Assembly: GCA_033182465.1 (NCBI GenBank)
Contig: CP137318.1
Span: 4,030,001-4,094,000 of the forward strand
Direction of reading: 5' to 3'
DNA: 64,000 nt
From: Sanghuangporus weigelae
Lineage: Eukaryota > Basidiomycota > Agaricomycetes > Hymenochaetales > Hymenochaetaceae
Positions 24,466-38,478 of this stretch are shown here, in pieces. How positions within the stretch are numbered: the stretch's first letter is position 1; each line of letters opens with the position of its first letter. Below the pieces are notes generated by a model, which had not been told where the DNA came from, did not search any database, and was given only the letters and a program-made list of their open reading frames with translations. The position numbers were made by a program, and so were the translations under genes.

Positions 24466-27400
24466 ATGGAACACCAGCTCTCTTCCGACGAGCGAGAGCG
24501 CGAACGGGAGAGGGAGCGAGAACGCGAGAGGAAGAATCGATTCGCGTATTCAGGCGGGGGAGCTGACACGCCAAGGTCGGCGAGTCAACCCCCGACGATG
24601 ACGGGCATGAGTGGCGAAAGCGGCTTAGGGTTCTATTCGTCGCCTGCCATGCAGATCTATGGCGCTGCTGCTACTGGCGGTGGTGACAGTCATGGAATAG
24701 GGCGAAATGGGACCGGAAATGGGAATAATGGTCATGCGAGTGGGGACGGGTTGGGCTCGGGCTCGGGTGCCATCGGTGTCGCCCCGTGGGGGATGTCGGG
24801 CAACGGACGAGGACCCACACTCGGACGGAGCGTCAGCTCGTCCATCGGTATCCCATCCTCGCTCCCTCGCACCTCCTCTCTGTCAGAACGCGTGACCTAT
24901 GGAGGAGGCTTCGCAAATGCGATACGCGAGTCGCATTCCTTCCCATTGACGTTCGAGGACGACGAGTCGGAAGCTCAATCGGACACAACAGGCGACTTTG
25001 GGTTCTCTTCCGAGACTTCTCACTTCCACCAGCAACAGCAACAGCAACAACAGCAACAGCAGTTCCGAGGACGGCATTTCCTCCCAAGCGACACGCGCAG
25101 CCGCTCACAGAGCCTCGCAACAACAACCGCCTCGCGTCCCTTGCCCATCGGCTCTCCCCCTGCAAGCGGAGGGGGGCTCGGAGGGGCGACGGGCGGGGGA
25201 GGATGGGGTAGTGCGGGGAGCGGTCCGCTGAGCATCCCGGGTCGGTTCGGCGAGGCCAAGGCACCCGCACCCGGGAGCACCTCCGCGTCTCTCTCCGGGC
25301 TTGGCAGCCGGTACGGCCCCCTCGGCGCCTACGCCTCCGCGTCCGCCTCTGCCTCTGCCTCGTCAGCACGCTCGCCCGTCGGCGTGCCCGAGACGCCCTC
25401 GCCTACCGCCGGGCTGCGCGTCGGCTCGGGGCATAATAATAATGCGGAGTTGACGAACATCTCGCCGATGGCGCGCGACGTGGGGCATATCATGCTTGAC
25501 GAGGAGTACTCCGCGCCAGTCGCGTGGAATAACGGAGGCGATAGCGGCGCGACGAGCCGGAGGCATAGTGTGAGCGTCGTGCAGCCTGCGCGGCGCGGGA
25601 TTGTCGGGTTCAACGCCCCGGATAACAGCCAGGAAGACGCGGCTGGACAGCACCAGTTTTACGCGCAGAGCAACGGACACGGACACGGCGCTGGACTTGG
25701 GTCGGGAGGAGTGGGGAGCGGGCTGGCGATCTCGGATGACGAGCTCGCTGTGGGGCTTAACGTGCTCAGTCTTAACCAGCAGACGCGTGGGACGCGTTCG
25801 TCCCTCCCTCCGAGCCAGCCGTCTTCCCTCCCGATATACGCCCCGCTCTCGCGTACGTCGCACGACGTCGGCAGCGGTGTGCCCGGCGGACACGGCTCGT
25901 CGCTTGCAGAGAGCCTGAGCGTAGCGGCAGGGGAGCACTTCCCATCGCGCCGGATGCTGCGCTCACCAAGCGAGGGCGGGTACAGCGTCTCCAGCGGCGG
26001 CGGGGGGTCCTCCCCACCGCGGAATATCGAGCACTCCCCCGCGCTGGAGAGGGAGGCTTCGTCTCCGTATATCTCCCGCCAGCAGTTGCAGCAGCAGTTC
26101 CCGCATCAGCATCAGCATCAGCAGCAGAGGTACGTGCCGGGGCACGGGTTCCAGTATATACCGGAGGACGCGCCTGTGCCTGCGCCCACGGCTGCTTCTG
26201 CAGGGCCTCTGTCGCCTTCGCATGCGACGCATGGACTCGGAGGACCGCCGAGTCCGACGTTCATGCGCAGCAGCCAGTCGTTCATGCAGCAGATGCGCGG
26301 CCAGATGGCGCAGGCCCAGATGGGTGGCCCGCTCTCGCCGACGAGTTCGGGACAGGCGCAGCAGCAGTTCTTCCACCATCAGCAGCAGCAGCAACAGCAG
26401 CAACTCGGTGGTGCACCCTCTATTCAGCGACGGGCTTCCCAGAGCGAGGGGTTCATCGGCGTCGGGCCTGGCGCCGGTATAGTCGGGCATCCACAGCAGC
26501 AACAACAAAGCCCCATCCACTCCCAACACCCGCAACAAGCGCACCCGCAAGACCCCTCCCTCTCCGACCTAGGGCGCGGGATCCCGCTGCACGCCGTGCC
26601 GCCCGCCTGGGGGCTCTACATCGTCGAGTTCAAAGCCGGGCGCACAGACCTCTTCTACGTCCCCGACCCGTCCGCATTCGCGCCAGGGCCGGGGGCGCCG
26701 CCGGGGCCGTCGCTGCCGCTGCAGGTGGGCGACCTCGTGATCGTCGAGGCGGACCGCGGGAAGGACCTCGGCAAGATCGTGAACGACACCATCACGGCGG
26801 AGGAGGTGGAGCTCTTCCAGCGCGAGCAGGCCGCGCGGCAGGCCGTCCAGGCTGCCGCTTTTGCCTCTTCTTCTTCTTCTTCGTCCGCGTATGGTGGAGG
26901 AGGAGGAGCTGGAGCTGGGGGTCCGACGAGCCCCGATAGCGCTGTCAGTCCGAGCATGCCTGGCCCGCTGCCCGCACCCCCTCCTCCGCATGGGAAGAAG
27001 GAGATCAACCCGAAGAAGATATACGCAAAGGCGACGGCGCAAGACGCGCAGATGCTCGTTGCGAAGCACCAGGACGAGGCGAAGGCGCTCGCGCTGTGCC
27101 AGAGCAAGGTGAAGCAGAAGAAGCTGCCGATGGAGGTGATCGATGCTGAGTATCAGTGGTACGTCTCTCTTTCTTTCTCTCTCTTTGTTTGTGGGTGGGC
27201 TTGGGTCTGGGTCTGAGAGAATGACTTTTTGTTTTTGTATGCGCAGGGACCGAAGGAAGCTGACGTTCTACTTCATCGCGGAGAAGAGGATTGATTTCAG
27301 GGAGCTCGTTCGCGAGCTGTTCCGGTACGTCTGTCTTTCCTTTCCCTCTCCTCTCTCCTCATCATATCATATCATATCATATCATATTAAAAAAACCGAT

Positions 27401-27487
27401 ATCGACTTTTCCTTATTCTATTTTAGACTGTACAAGACGCGCATCTGGATGGCCTCGCTGCAAGGCCCGACGAGTCCCGATCAGTAA
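24466..27487 (+). CDS. PSP1 C-terminal domain protein with long low-complexity N-terminus
   Basis: About 945 aa from three exons; introns at 27159-27246 and 27325-27426 preserve the frame. The first ~690 aa are low complexity: an alternating Arg-Glu run just after the start, Gly/Ser-rich stretches, a Ser-Ala repeat near 25335-25365, and several poly-Gln/His tracts (25028-25063, 26085-26127, 26378-26402). The C-terminus is the PSP1 domain: WGLYIVEFKAGRTDLFYV, LQVGDLVIVEADRGKDLGKI, INPKKIYAKATAQDAQML, the short exon DRRKLTFYFIAEKRIDFREL and LYKTRIWMASLQ. Yeast PSP1 suppresses DNA polymerase alpha mutations and is associated with mRNP granules; the biochemical role is unclear. The ATG at 24466 is the first in frame; 24598 is an alternative. 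Confidence 0.88.
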
Positions 27488-28400
27488 AAAGTAAAACGCA
27501 ATGGAAGCGAAGTAAAACCACAGAGCCCTGTATTTTGATTATTTATGTCATGCCACGCCATGCCATGCCATTGCCTGACGTCGTACGGACGCTTGCCTGG
27601 CCGAGAAACCCCCCCCCCCCCTTCCCAGCCTTTTTTCTCCCCCTTTTCTCCTCCCTCCCTTTTTTTCTTTTCTTTTGCCGAAAGGAACTTCAACTTGCGA
27701 CACCGCTGACACTAACAGTGACGGTAACACTACCTAACCACCCACGAACGAACGAATGAACGAATGAAAACGAATTGGATTTTCTTTTTCTTCTTTCCTT
27801 CATTCATACTTTCTTCTTTCTTCCCTTCGATCCCCCCCCCCCCCGGAAGGGGGAAGACCATTCCATCTCATCTCATCTCATCTCACAAGCGAAGAACGAG
27901 CCAACGAACGAACGAACGAAGGGAAGAACCTGTACTTGTATCTTACACACTCCCAATCTCTCAATCTCCCAACATCTATCCCTATTAGTGTCTGCTCTTA
28001 TTCTTTTATATCTCATCATCATCTGTTCGTTTCTGTTTCGTACGTACTGTTTTCCTTCTCCTTCAGCTTCTTCTTCTTATTTCGTCATTTCGTCTTCGTC
28101 TTCGTCTTCGTCTCCTTCCCCTTCAGACAGACAGAGCAACAACAACAACGATGCATACATACATACATACATACCAATCTAGAGAAGACAACCACAAGAG
28201 GGTGGGTAAAGAGGTGCAACAAAATCTTTTGAATCTAGACACACGCATGCATGCATGTATTCAATATTAATCTATATATATAAATTTCTTGCTTGCTTTC
28301 TTCTCTTTATTGCTTGCTTTTCGTTCTTGGACTTGGTTTGGTTTGGTTTGGTTTGGTTTGGGGTTATCGTTGTGCAAGGCTATGTACTACATGAATGAAT
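27360..28400. repeat. cluster of microsatellites and homopolymers
   Basis: A dense run of simple repeats in and after the last intron of the PSP1 gene: ATCAT units (27360-27387, inside the intron), poly-C at 27609-27620 and 27831-27844, CATCT units (27863-27886), CGAA units (27905-27920), a CTT/CGT-rich stretch (28060-28125), ACAT units (28152-28173), GGTTT units (28334-28361) and GAAT units (28392-28406). No gene is supported here. Part will be 3' UTR of the PSP1 gene. Confidence 0.85.
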
Positions 28401-28406
28401 GAATGA

Positions 28407-28883
28407 AAGGAACGAGGAAAATGACGTGCGTGGAACCTTCAGCAGGTATTGTATGCACGTACAGTGTCGTTTTTATTTCTGATCGCTCCCGGCTCCGGAG
28501 CTCAGCTCAGTACCAAGCAGGCAGCACAAATAAATGTAGAGGAATACGCACTATGCATTCAGGTATCAGGCGCAGCACGTTAATATTAATTTATTTAATA
28601 GCATCTGCAGTATATGATATGTATCTGCCGGAGGAGATTCTTAGGTCGATGTCAGTAAGTTCTTCGGCTTCCGAGTCTGCAAAGAGCAATTTATTAAGGT
28701 CACTTTCGAGTCAGGAGAACCCAGAGACATGATAATTGAAAGAAAGAAATTTATTGGTGGCTCGGACTCGGAACCGATGCAAAACAAATTAAAACTCATG
28801 AGCCCCGAGTCGTGAACGGGAACGACTCATCCTCACTTTGAGACTCTCACCGTATCATCCCTCTGTTCAGTAAATCTATCAGT
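28407..28883. other. intergenic, no gene seen
   Basis: About 480 bp between the microsatellite cluster and the probable coiled-coil gene. Only unrecognisable open stretches are present. Confidence 0.4.
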
Positions 28884-29570
28884 ATGGACGAAACTGGAGT
28901 CGAGGTCGAGTCTCAAAACGAAGTCAGGATACATGCACATGTACAGTACTCGGATACCTAAAGTTTTCGTATTGCTAACCAGAGACCTCCCACTCTCACA
29001 CTGTCTCAGGACCCAGCTTGCGAGGAGCCCGTAGTCCAGTCCGAGTCAGTGAAGATTGAAGAAACGAAACCCGAGATGCAGAAAGAGGGCGCAGATGTGG
29101 AAACGAGGATCACGAACCTGATGACGAACGGAGGTCATACCATACGCGCACATCGAAAGGATACAAAAACACTTCTAGAGGATATAGAGGAACTTCGAGA
29201 GGGTACAGAAGCACTTCAAGCACTTCTAGAGGATACAAAAGCACGTTTTCGAGAGCGTATGGAAAGGAAAGTTCGAGAGCGTACAGAGCGTATAGAAAGG
29301 AAAGTACGAGAGCGTACAGAGGCACTTCAAGCCAGGCTGGACAGGATAGAAAAATACTTGGTCTTTGGGGTGCGCGATCCATTTCTCTCTCTCCCCTTGT
29401 CAAAAAGAAAAATAACGGCGTTTTCACAAGTCTCGGGACACGCCGTATACACCGTCCAGTTACGGTACAAACTTAGACCCCACTTGGCCGAGACCTCGCC
29501 AGCACTAGTTTCATATCTGGTACAACTCCTATGTAACTACCCCGCTGTAATACGCTCTCCTGTCGAGTAA
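28884..29570 (+). CDS. probable coiled-coil protein with 11-residue repeats
   Basis: Exon 1 (28884-28922) would encode MDETGVEVESQNE. A GT-AG intron (28923-29009, with a weak GTCAGG donor) joins it in phase to an exon opening DPACEEPVVQSESVKIEE. The product (about 200 aa) is very rich in Glu, Arg, Lys and Leu. It has heptad-like segments (DTKTLLEDIEELREGTEALQ) followed by two near-identical 11-residue units, RMERKVRERTE and RIERKVRERTE, encoded by 33-bp tandem repeats at 29258-29323. Such 11-residue periodicity is typical of right-handed or hendecad coiled coils. The C-terminal ~70 residues lack heptads and may lie beyond a missed intron. I recognise no family. The short repeats and position in a repeat-rich spacer leave real doubt whether it is expressed. 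Confidence 0.4.
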
Positions 29571-30053
29571 AGATTGCCCAGAATAATGCCACATGCCTTT
29601 CCGTGCCGATACATACAAACATACATACATACATAATAGCTGCTTCCACCCTATCGCATATCTCATATGGAATAGGAACAGGGGTCAAGAAGGCTCTTCG
29701 GAATCTAAATCATCGCGGGCGTGTACGGCAGAACGCGAAGGCGTGTGTGTCGCATGATGCATAGCACACATAGAGTAAGTAGTAAGAACGATATACAGTA
29801 TAAGTCCGCTTTCTTCCTTGACCTTGAAATCGGGCGAAACGAAGCAGCATTCGGTCTGCCAGCTAGTCCGGTTTAGTCTTGAGTGTAGAAACAATGACAA
29901 GGAAGCTGCGAGAGACGGGTATGCGGGTGCGAATGTGGATATCGCTATTGTGGTCTTCAGTTGAACAGCAAAGAAGTCACTTCCCTCCACCACGAGTAAA
30001 TGTAACAATAAGAATAAGATAATACCTCCTCCGGCTCTGTATCAATACATCCT
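29571..30053. other. intergenic between convergent genes
   Basis: About 480 bp separate the coiled-coil ORF (plus) and the 3' end of RGP1 (minus). It contains a short CATA microsatellite at 29614-29635 and no gene. Confidence 0.5.
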
Positions 30054-33000
30054 TCATACTTCGAACACAACCTCCGAGGGCCTAAACGCCGTGTTCCCAG
30101 GCCAAACGCGGATCGGCACCTCACACTCGACCGTCTCCGCGCGTAGCTCGCTCCAACCTTCATCCCCGCCCCCAGGGTCGAGGTCAATCCCCATGTCATC
30201 ACGTACAGTGCGCGTCTCGTCGATCTGCCCTAGCTCGCGTACGCCGCTCAGCCGAGGCGAGGAGGTGAGAGAAGAGGAAGAAGACGAGGACTCGATGTCC
30301 TCGTCTCCATCGTGGTATTCTCGCTCACCGGGAGCGAGCAGCCCAGATAGGAAATACGACGCCCATCCTCTCTGCTGTTGCTGCTGTTGCTGCGTTTGTT
30401 GACCAGAACCATTCTTCGCACCAGAAGGAGCAAGCGCCTCACGCTGCTGAGCGCGTCTTGCCGCTCTTGTGTCGATGTTCTGCAGCGGCGCGATCCCCCG
30501 AGTCGCGCGCCAGGCGGTACCCCATTCTCCGTGCGGCCCATCTCGTACGAGCCCCTTCACGCGTCCGCCTGCGACTCCCTTCCGTGCGTACGGGCTTGCG
30601 ACGCCTACGAGTAGACACAAGCGCACTGTCCACGTCAGACCCCCTGGCGTGCCGTCGCTCGCTTGGCCCGTGAGACCTAACTTCGTAGTCGATTTCGAAG
30701 TCGCAGGAAGAGCCGAGGAAGACGAGAAAGGAGGTGCGCAGGCGTATTGGAATGCCGGTGTAGCATCTGAAGGGATGTCGAGCGCGAATGATGTCCGTAA
30801 GGTTGATAGAGTGAGCGATGTATGATATTCCGCGTGTAATTTCCGCAGCTTCTTCGTGCCCTGAGAAGACTGGTTTAGTGAGTCCGGTAGTGTCTCATGA
30901 GCTTCTAGCATTGCCGACAGCTATCAAGGCGCGATAATCAAGTTTTGTTAGGATTAGATACATAAAGAAGCAAGAGGAGTCACCTTTAAGACACGCGCTC
31001 TTGAGGAGATATCATTAAGTTCGACTACACCGATGACCGTCTCTCCGAGCCGATATGCAGACTTCGCAAACGTGAGAACTGCAACCTTGACGCCATCCTT
31101 GTTCACGTCGTACGAGACTGTCAAATAAGAATCGGTTCAGTCAGGGAACAAAATATAGGCTACAATTTCAGAATACTCATACCTTTTCGCATATTTCGAG
31201 TCAAGATCTCCACGGCTTCGCGACATCCCGTTAGCTCGCCACCGCCTCTACTACGCATCTCTCGCTCAGCCTGAGCGGTAGGCGATAGCGCCTCTATGTC
31301 CGCGGGAAGCCGTATTCCATCTCCCGACGAGTGAGGCAATGCACTCAACAGCCGCAGAGCGTAATCACGCAGTTCCAGGGCAGGATCAGCACCAGGCTTG
31401 GGCGACAAGGATTGACTTGGAGTTCCGTGCATCGAAGGTGATCGGTCGCTCTTACTCTCCTTCCTTCCAGAAGCACTGCTTGTAGATATCTCCCGCACTT
31501 GGGCCATTTGTTCTTTGCCCGGAGGATGGAGGACTGGCCATAGAAGATCGTATGCACTTTGTACGCCCGAAACGTCTACATGATTGTAGACACGTATAGG
31601 CACACGCATGACCTGGCTCGTACTCCCTTTCCCGCCCGGTGAAGATGGCGAGGGTCCTGGAGTACTGCGACAAACACCGACAGAAAGATGATATGCGAAT
31701 TTGATGTTTCGCCCTCGGTATGTAGGAGGCAAGCTGGATGGGAGCGGCAGCGAGTACGTATCTAATATAAATGCATCGTCAAATCAGAGCATGTTGGATA
31801 TGGTCAAGCTAGACTGACATGTACGGCTCTCCCCAGGAGCAAGGGCAAGATCGACAGCGAGCATGGCAGGCTGCACTTCAAAGACCGGCAAAGGAGTGTC
31901 TGGAGGCACTTCTTCAGCGGTATCTAAAGTAGCACCTGAAGTACTGGAAGACCCGATGGAAGCAGGAGAAGAAACACTAGGAGAAAGAAAGGATGCAATG
32001 AGCGAGGGCGAGTGGACCTTATGACCAGGCGCCCACGGCTGTCGCGTCGGCGGCGGAGGTGATAATAATGACATAAGGCTAGAAGAAAGCGATATAGCAC
32101 GATTATGACCATATGCATGACCGCGACCTCGTCTTTGAGCTTGAATCGATTCAGCTGCTCGTCCCTCAAGTGTGGACGAGATATCCATACGCCCACCTCC
32201 GAACGCCTGCTTCTTTTGAAGAGCAAGACGGACAGCATTAAGTGCTTGTGCCTGCGCACGGCTTTCGCTTTGCGCGGCATCGCCCCCAAGAGAAACCGTG
32301 CCAGAGAGTTGGGCATACGCGTAGAGCACGAGCTCAGTACCAGGTTGTGCAAATGCGGAGGGATATGCGCTATACGGGGGTCTGAGTCCCTCTTGACCTA
32401 AAGGAGGAGGACCCAACCCGAGCCCTAAATTAGGAGGTCGACGCTTGGGAGGGTATTGATGTGTGTCTGAGTTCGTCTCGGAAATTGTATCGAGTGAAAG
32501 GGAGAACGCTGATGTCGACGCAGAGCCGGACGGAGCAAGAGCTGGTGAAGAAAGTTCCTTGACTTGAAGTTGGGTCTCAAGCTGGACGTCCTGCACGGAT
32601 TGTCTTCGAGCATGCGGATGATGCGCAGGAACTGATCCGTCTCGCAGTGGTGGTGTACTAGGCGCTGCCAGCGCCGTGTCGAGGTCCTCAGGCGAAAGAG
32701 ATACGGACAACGACTTTCCTTTCCATCTTTGTATATTTTGGGAGATCTTCTCTTTTCCATGTCCATTGCTACCAGTAGCAACTCCAATAATCCCTTTCCG
32801 TTCATATTTCTTCTTAACTTTGCTCCCTTCTCGCGTCGGAGGTGCGATTGGAGGAACAGCTGTCCTAGGTGTCACAGGAGAAGTCGGCGGACGCGCCAAA
32901 GGCGCAGAGCTTATCGAGTGTACCGCACGCTTATGAGTATGAGAAACCGTCCGTTTCGCTGAGGGAGTTGGACTGCGTGTATTTGTAAAGGTGACAGTTA

Positions 33001-33076
33001 TCGAGAATGGTTCGCCAGCAAAGAATGCTGATTGAGCAGGCACAACGGTGACACGGATCCCTGAATCAACCTCCAT
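30054..33076 (-). CDS. RGP1: RGP1, Ypt6/Rab6 exchange-factor subunit
   Basis: Member of the Rgp1 family (PF08737). With Ric1 it forms the guanine-nucleotide exchange factor for Ypt6/Rab6 at the Golgi, needed for endosome-to-Golgi transport. The first exon opens with an arrestin-like strand pattern (SGIRVTVVPAQSAFFAGEPF, SITVTFTNTRSPTP), followed by a long Ser/Pro/Arg-rich spacer. Conserved core segments follow across introns: LPPTYRGRNIKFAYHLSVGV, VMRVPIRVYNHVD, AVLTFAKSAYRLGETVIGVV, YHTSLTLSTLRTSFALDIP, and WTVRLCLLV. The C-terminus has a Gln-rich tract, an acidic Ser-rich stretch and ends VECEVPIRVWPGNTAF. The start at 33076 is the first ATG in frame before the conserved strand. A CACGTG box lies about 320 bp upstream at 33394-33399. 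A truncated duplicate sits at 22.2-23.0 kb. Confidence 0.85.
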
Positions 33077-33509
33077 AACTAAAAGGTGCACGCTAGCTCA
33101 GATTCACCCGCCTGATGGCCTTCAACGTTAGAGTATGTATGCACAGACGAAAGACAGGTAAGCTCACACATCGTCAGCGGCTGACTCGGAAGGAGCTGCT
33201 TACAAGTGAAAAGTTCTGTTATTGCTGCAGTTTATCAGTTCAATCTCTCTTTAACTTCAAGGCAGATTAGCCTACGGATGGCGCGAGGTTAGAAGGGGTT
33301 GAGAGGTGAGAATATTACGACCATGGTGGACTGTTTTCTGAATTCGAGACGAGAGACGCGTTCCCGCGGAGAGGCCTCGTGAGTGAAATCCATCACGTGC
33401 ACTGCGAAGATCGTAACTAACTTTCTTGATCACTTTCATAAATCATGGGTATTTGAGGAAAGTGCAGTATTTCAACGAAACTAGAGTGCAAAATGCATGC
33501 ATTCAATGC
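33077..33509. promoter_or_regulatory. intergenic upstream of RGP1, with CACGTG box
   Basis: This 433-bp spacer contains CACGTG at 33394-33399 within TCACGTG. It serves as the promoter side of RGP1 and the 3' flank of the gene at 33510-34356. Its regulatory role is inferred only from the motif. Confidence 0.4.
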
Positions 33510-34356
33510 TCAGATAACGTACTCAAACACCCTTTTCTTTATCCGCCCTTCTATCTCTCTAAACGTATCGATTTTCATCACACCCCCGATAGGTACGACC
33601 CCATGGAATTCGAAATAATCAGAGAAAAGGTCGCAGAGATCGTCATCCTTCTTCACTCCATTTTGAGTGAAAACGTTGATATTTTCTTCGTCATACTCTG
33701 ATTCATGAGTCAGTAAAACCCAGTATGAATACAAAGAATCTTCCAATAAATACGCACCGACTAGTTTACAGAGCTGTGTCCCGTCCGGGTTGGCCTTCTT
33801 GTATAAGACGAGCAACGAGTCGTTCATATACTGGCAGACTTTTTGAATGAAGTCAGAGCGATCATGATCAGTAACAAGCGTATAAAAGCCATCATGTACG
33901 CCAACTTACGGATTGCGGTGCGTAGATAAAGCTTAGGGATCGGTGCCGCTTCCATTCCATCAACCTGTCTGAGTTTCTTTGCCTGGCGGACCCATGCTGA
34001 AAATGCAATATTCTATGAGTACCCACAAAACTACCGCGGAAGAGGGAGAGAGGCACAAACATTTTCTAGTTGCTTTCCAAGCGTCCAGACTAATCCTGAT
34101 GTCTTTTAAGGCTTCTATATCTATGCTGCTCGGCGCTTCAACGCGCACATATTCAGCAGTGCCTCCATCTAATAGCCGCGATGACGCGAGGATAATCAGC
34201 CTTCGAGGATTCTAATCAGAGCATATGGTCCGACCTGCCTTTTTCCAAAGTAGAAGTTCGTCGGATCACCCTCTCTACTCTCTGACGTACGCTCTGCTCA
34301 CGCTTGACGCCGTTGCCACTAGATTTGGGGTTACTCTGAGAGCCGCTTCTGAGCAT
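33510..34356 (-). CDS. uncharacterised 192-aa protein, four exons
   Basis: Reconstructed from exons (in coding order) 34302-34356, 34061-34168, 33910-33996 and 33510-33838. Phases match at all three GT-AG introns and the sum, 579 nt, is exactly 193 codons. The product opens MLRSGSQSNPKSSGNG, then TAEYVRVEAPSSIDIEALKD, KSWVRQAKKLRQVDG, APIPKLYLRTAILCQYMND, KKANPDGTQLCKLVGAYLLE, SYWVLLTHESEYDEENINVF, KKDDDLCDLFSDYFEFHGVV and PIGGVMKIDTFREIEG, ending KRVFEYVI. It is soluble, mixed alpha/beta, with no membrane segment or known catalytic motif. I do not recognise the family. It sits between TRS33 and RGP1 on the same strand, both Golgi trafficking factors, but shared function is only a guess. Confidence 0.65.
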
Positions 34357-34852
34357 TGTTACTCTACCAGCTTCGCGATTAGCGTGGAGGAATATCCCGT
34401 GTTTTGGTGATAAAGCAAAGCGATCATCTTATTCTTATATCGGCTGTGGCAACCACTCAAGAGAATGCAAAGTGGCGTCGCTCTTGACTATAGCGTAGTA
34501 AGTCGCAAACTTAAGGATCATGCCTTGCATACAACAATCAAGTACTTCATTTTCCCTATTTTCGAAAAGTCAGCACCGGTCATCCTAGAATGTAATGAAA
34601 AGTTTACCTTTACGGAAGCCCCAGCAGAGAGGTTATTTGTAGTTAGCACACTTTTATGAATGATGCAGAATGATTCTTCACTGAATGCTCTTGCTCGTGG
34701 ATAATACACAAATGCTAGTGAGATGAGATCGAAGCACAAAGCAATCTGCGGGTACAGCTTCAAAGAGCTTCGTGGTCGCCCTACTTGGCCTAGAAACCCA
34801 ATGCTAGTACGGAAAGATCGAAAGACAGGGTTATTTGCCGGTTCTGATTCAA
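34357..34852. other. intergenic, no supported gene
   Basis: About 500 bp between TRS33 and the uncharacterised gene. A minus-strand open frame crossing it (34518-35006) is an alternative frame of the last TRS33 exons and is not accepted. Confidence 0.5.
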
Positions 34853-35873
34853 CTAGCTTCGCGGTAGCTTCACTTGAAAAGTACCTAGAAATCCATAAGT
34901 CATTTTCTTCATTTTCTAGTTTGCACAGGAGGGGACGTTCTCGTACATTGGGGTAAATGTTGAATCTCCGGGACCACGGTCGCTGCTTGATACCCCATTC
35001 GAGCAAGTGCTCCTTTGATTATACCTATGGGCATTGCGACGCACTAAGCGGAATCAGGTTTGACGATCGTGTCAACGAAGTACTTTGTTATCACTTACGA
35101 TCTTTGCTCGCCGAATAGCATCTGCGGCACCGTCGTAGGACGATATCCGAGAGATGGGTTTAAATTGATTATCTTGGAGTACATATACGCCCTAGTAAGC
35201 CAGCGTTCAGAGCCGTCATGTTGTCTTTCGAAAGGAAACGACATACACGGTGGTTCGTTCGTAAGTTATCGACCTGTTTATCCCAACACGTAGACCACAC
35301 GTCTTTGCATATGAATTTTACCGCGTCAAGCGTTTCCGCAAATCGAGGACGATCCCGACATAGCCTGAAGGTATCTCGGTCAAACTAGCACGCGATGAGG
35401 AACAGCATGTTACGAGCGCACCGTTCAGCGATATTAGCACCAACATGCAGCCCAATGGCCTCCAGCCGTAATCTCAGAGCTTCCTCATCCTCCTCAGAGT
35501 CTTCCGTTCCTTGCGCGACACCCTGCCCGGCGAAAGAACTGACCCGCGTCCTCGTACTCGTAACAGACTCGCGCCCATCCTTCTTCAGCCGTTCCTTGTC
35601 TTTCAGTTGTGTTGTCTTCTCTGGAGGAACAGGCGCAGGAATAAGCCCAGCATCTAACATCTCGCGTTCGACGTGCCGAATGCGCTCCGTAGCGACGCTT
35701 GCAGACGCTCGAAGCGTGTGCACCATCTCGATGAGTAAATAGTCTAGCGCTGCCGCGTCTGCCTGCCGCACGGGAGGATCCGCAAGAACTGAGAGCGTAG
35801 GTGTGATCAGCGAGCTTGAGGATGCTGCTGTTGATGTGTATGCTGGGCTTTGAAGCGAGCTGCGCAGAGCCAT
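34853..35873 (-). CDS. TRS33: TRAPP complex subunit TRS33/TRAPPC6
   Basis: Subunit of the TRAPP tethering complexes, the guanine-nucleotide exchange factors for Ypt1/Rab1 and Ypt31/32 on Golgi membranes (Bet3-like fold). Five exons (35422-35873, 35247-35364, 35099-35191, 34947-35043, 34853-34884) with matching phases give 263 aa. Exon 1 has a Ser-rich leader, then DAAALDYLLIEMVHTLRASA, a Lys/Glu/Ser-rich insert, and LRLRLEAIGLHVGANIAERL. Next come CRDRPRFAETLDAVKFICKD, VDNLRTNHRGVYVLQDNQF, ISSYDGAADAIRRAK, PIGIIKGALARMGYQAATVV and the terminal strand QCTFQVKL. The last exon is only 32 bp. The length exceeds the usual 150-200 aa because of the N-terminal leader and insert. Confidence 0.9.
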
Positions 35874-36060
35874 GGTGGGTGAAGGTCAAGTCGCGCTCTG
35901 CAGATAAGATCTTCGTGGGTTGATCTCGTCCAAGTAGTAGTAGTAGTACACACTCAGGATAAGGCACACATGATCTCCATTTCTCCTTAGCGAAAAACGA
36001 TTCATGTATGTATATGAAATATTCAATTGGCATCCCTATAATATGGACACGATTTTACAA

Positions 36061-38409
<2,349 letters not shown>

Positions 38410-38478
38410 TTAGTATGAGATGTCTATAGTTTTCTCGGAGAAGTGATCTCGTTATGCTCTAAGAGCCGTGTACTCAGT

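Noticed and set aside
24009-24569. 186-aa minus-strand open frame rich in Arg-Ser
   Set aside because: It is antisense to the Arg-Glu coding run of the PSP1 gene; its RS character is a by-product of that repeat.
28403-28732. 109-aa plus-strand frame
   Set aside because: Lies in a microsatellite-rich spacer with no motif or splice support.
34518-35006. 162-aa minus-strand open frame
   Set aside because: It reads the last TRS33 exons in another frame and through their intron; the TRS33 frame has clear family motifs.
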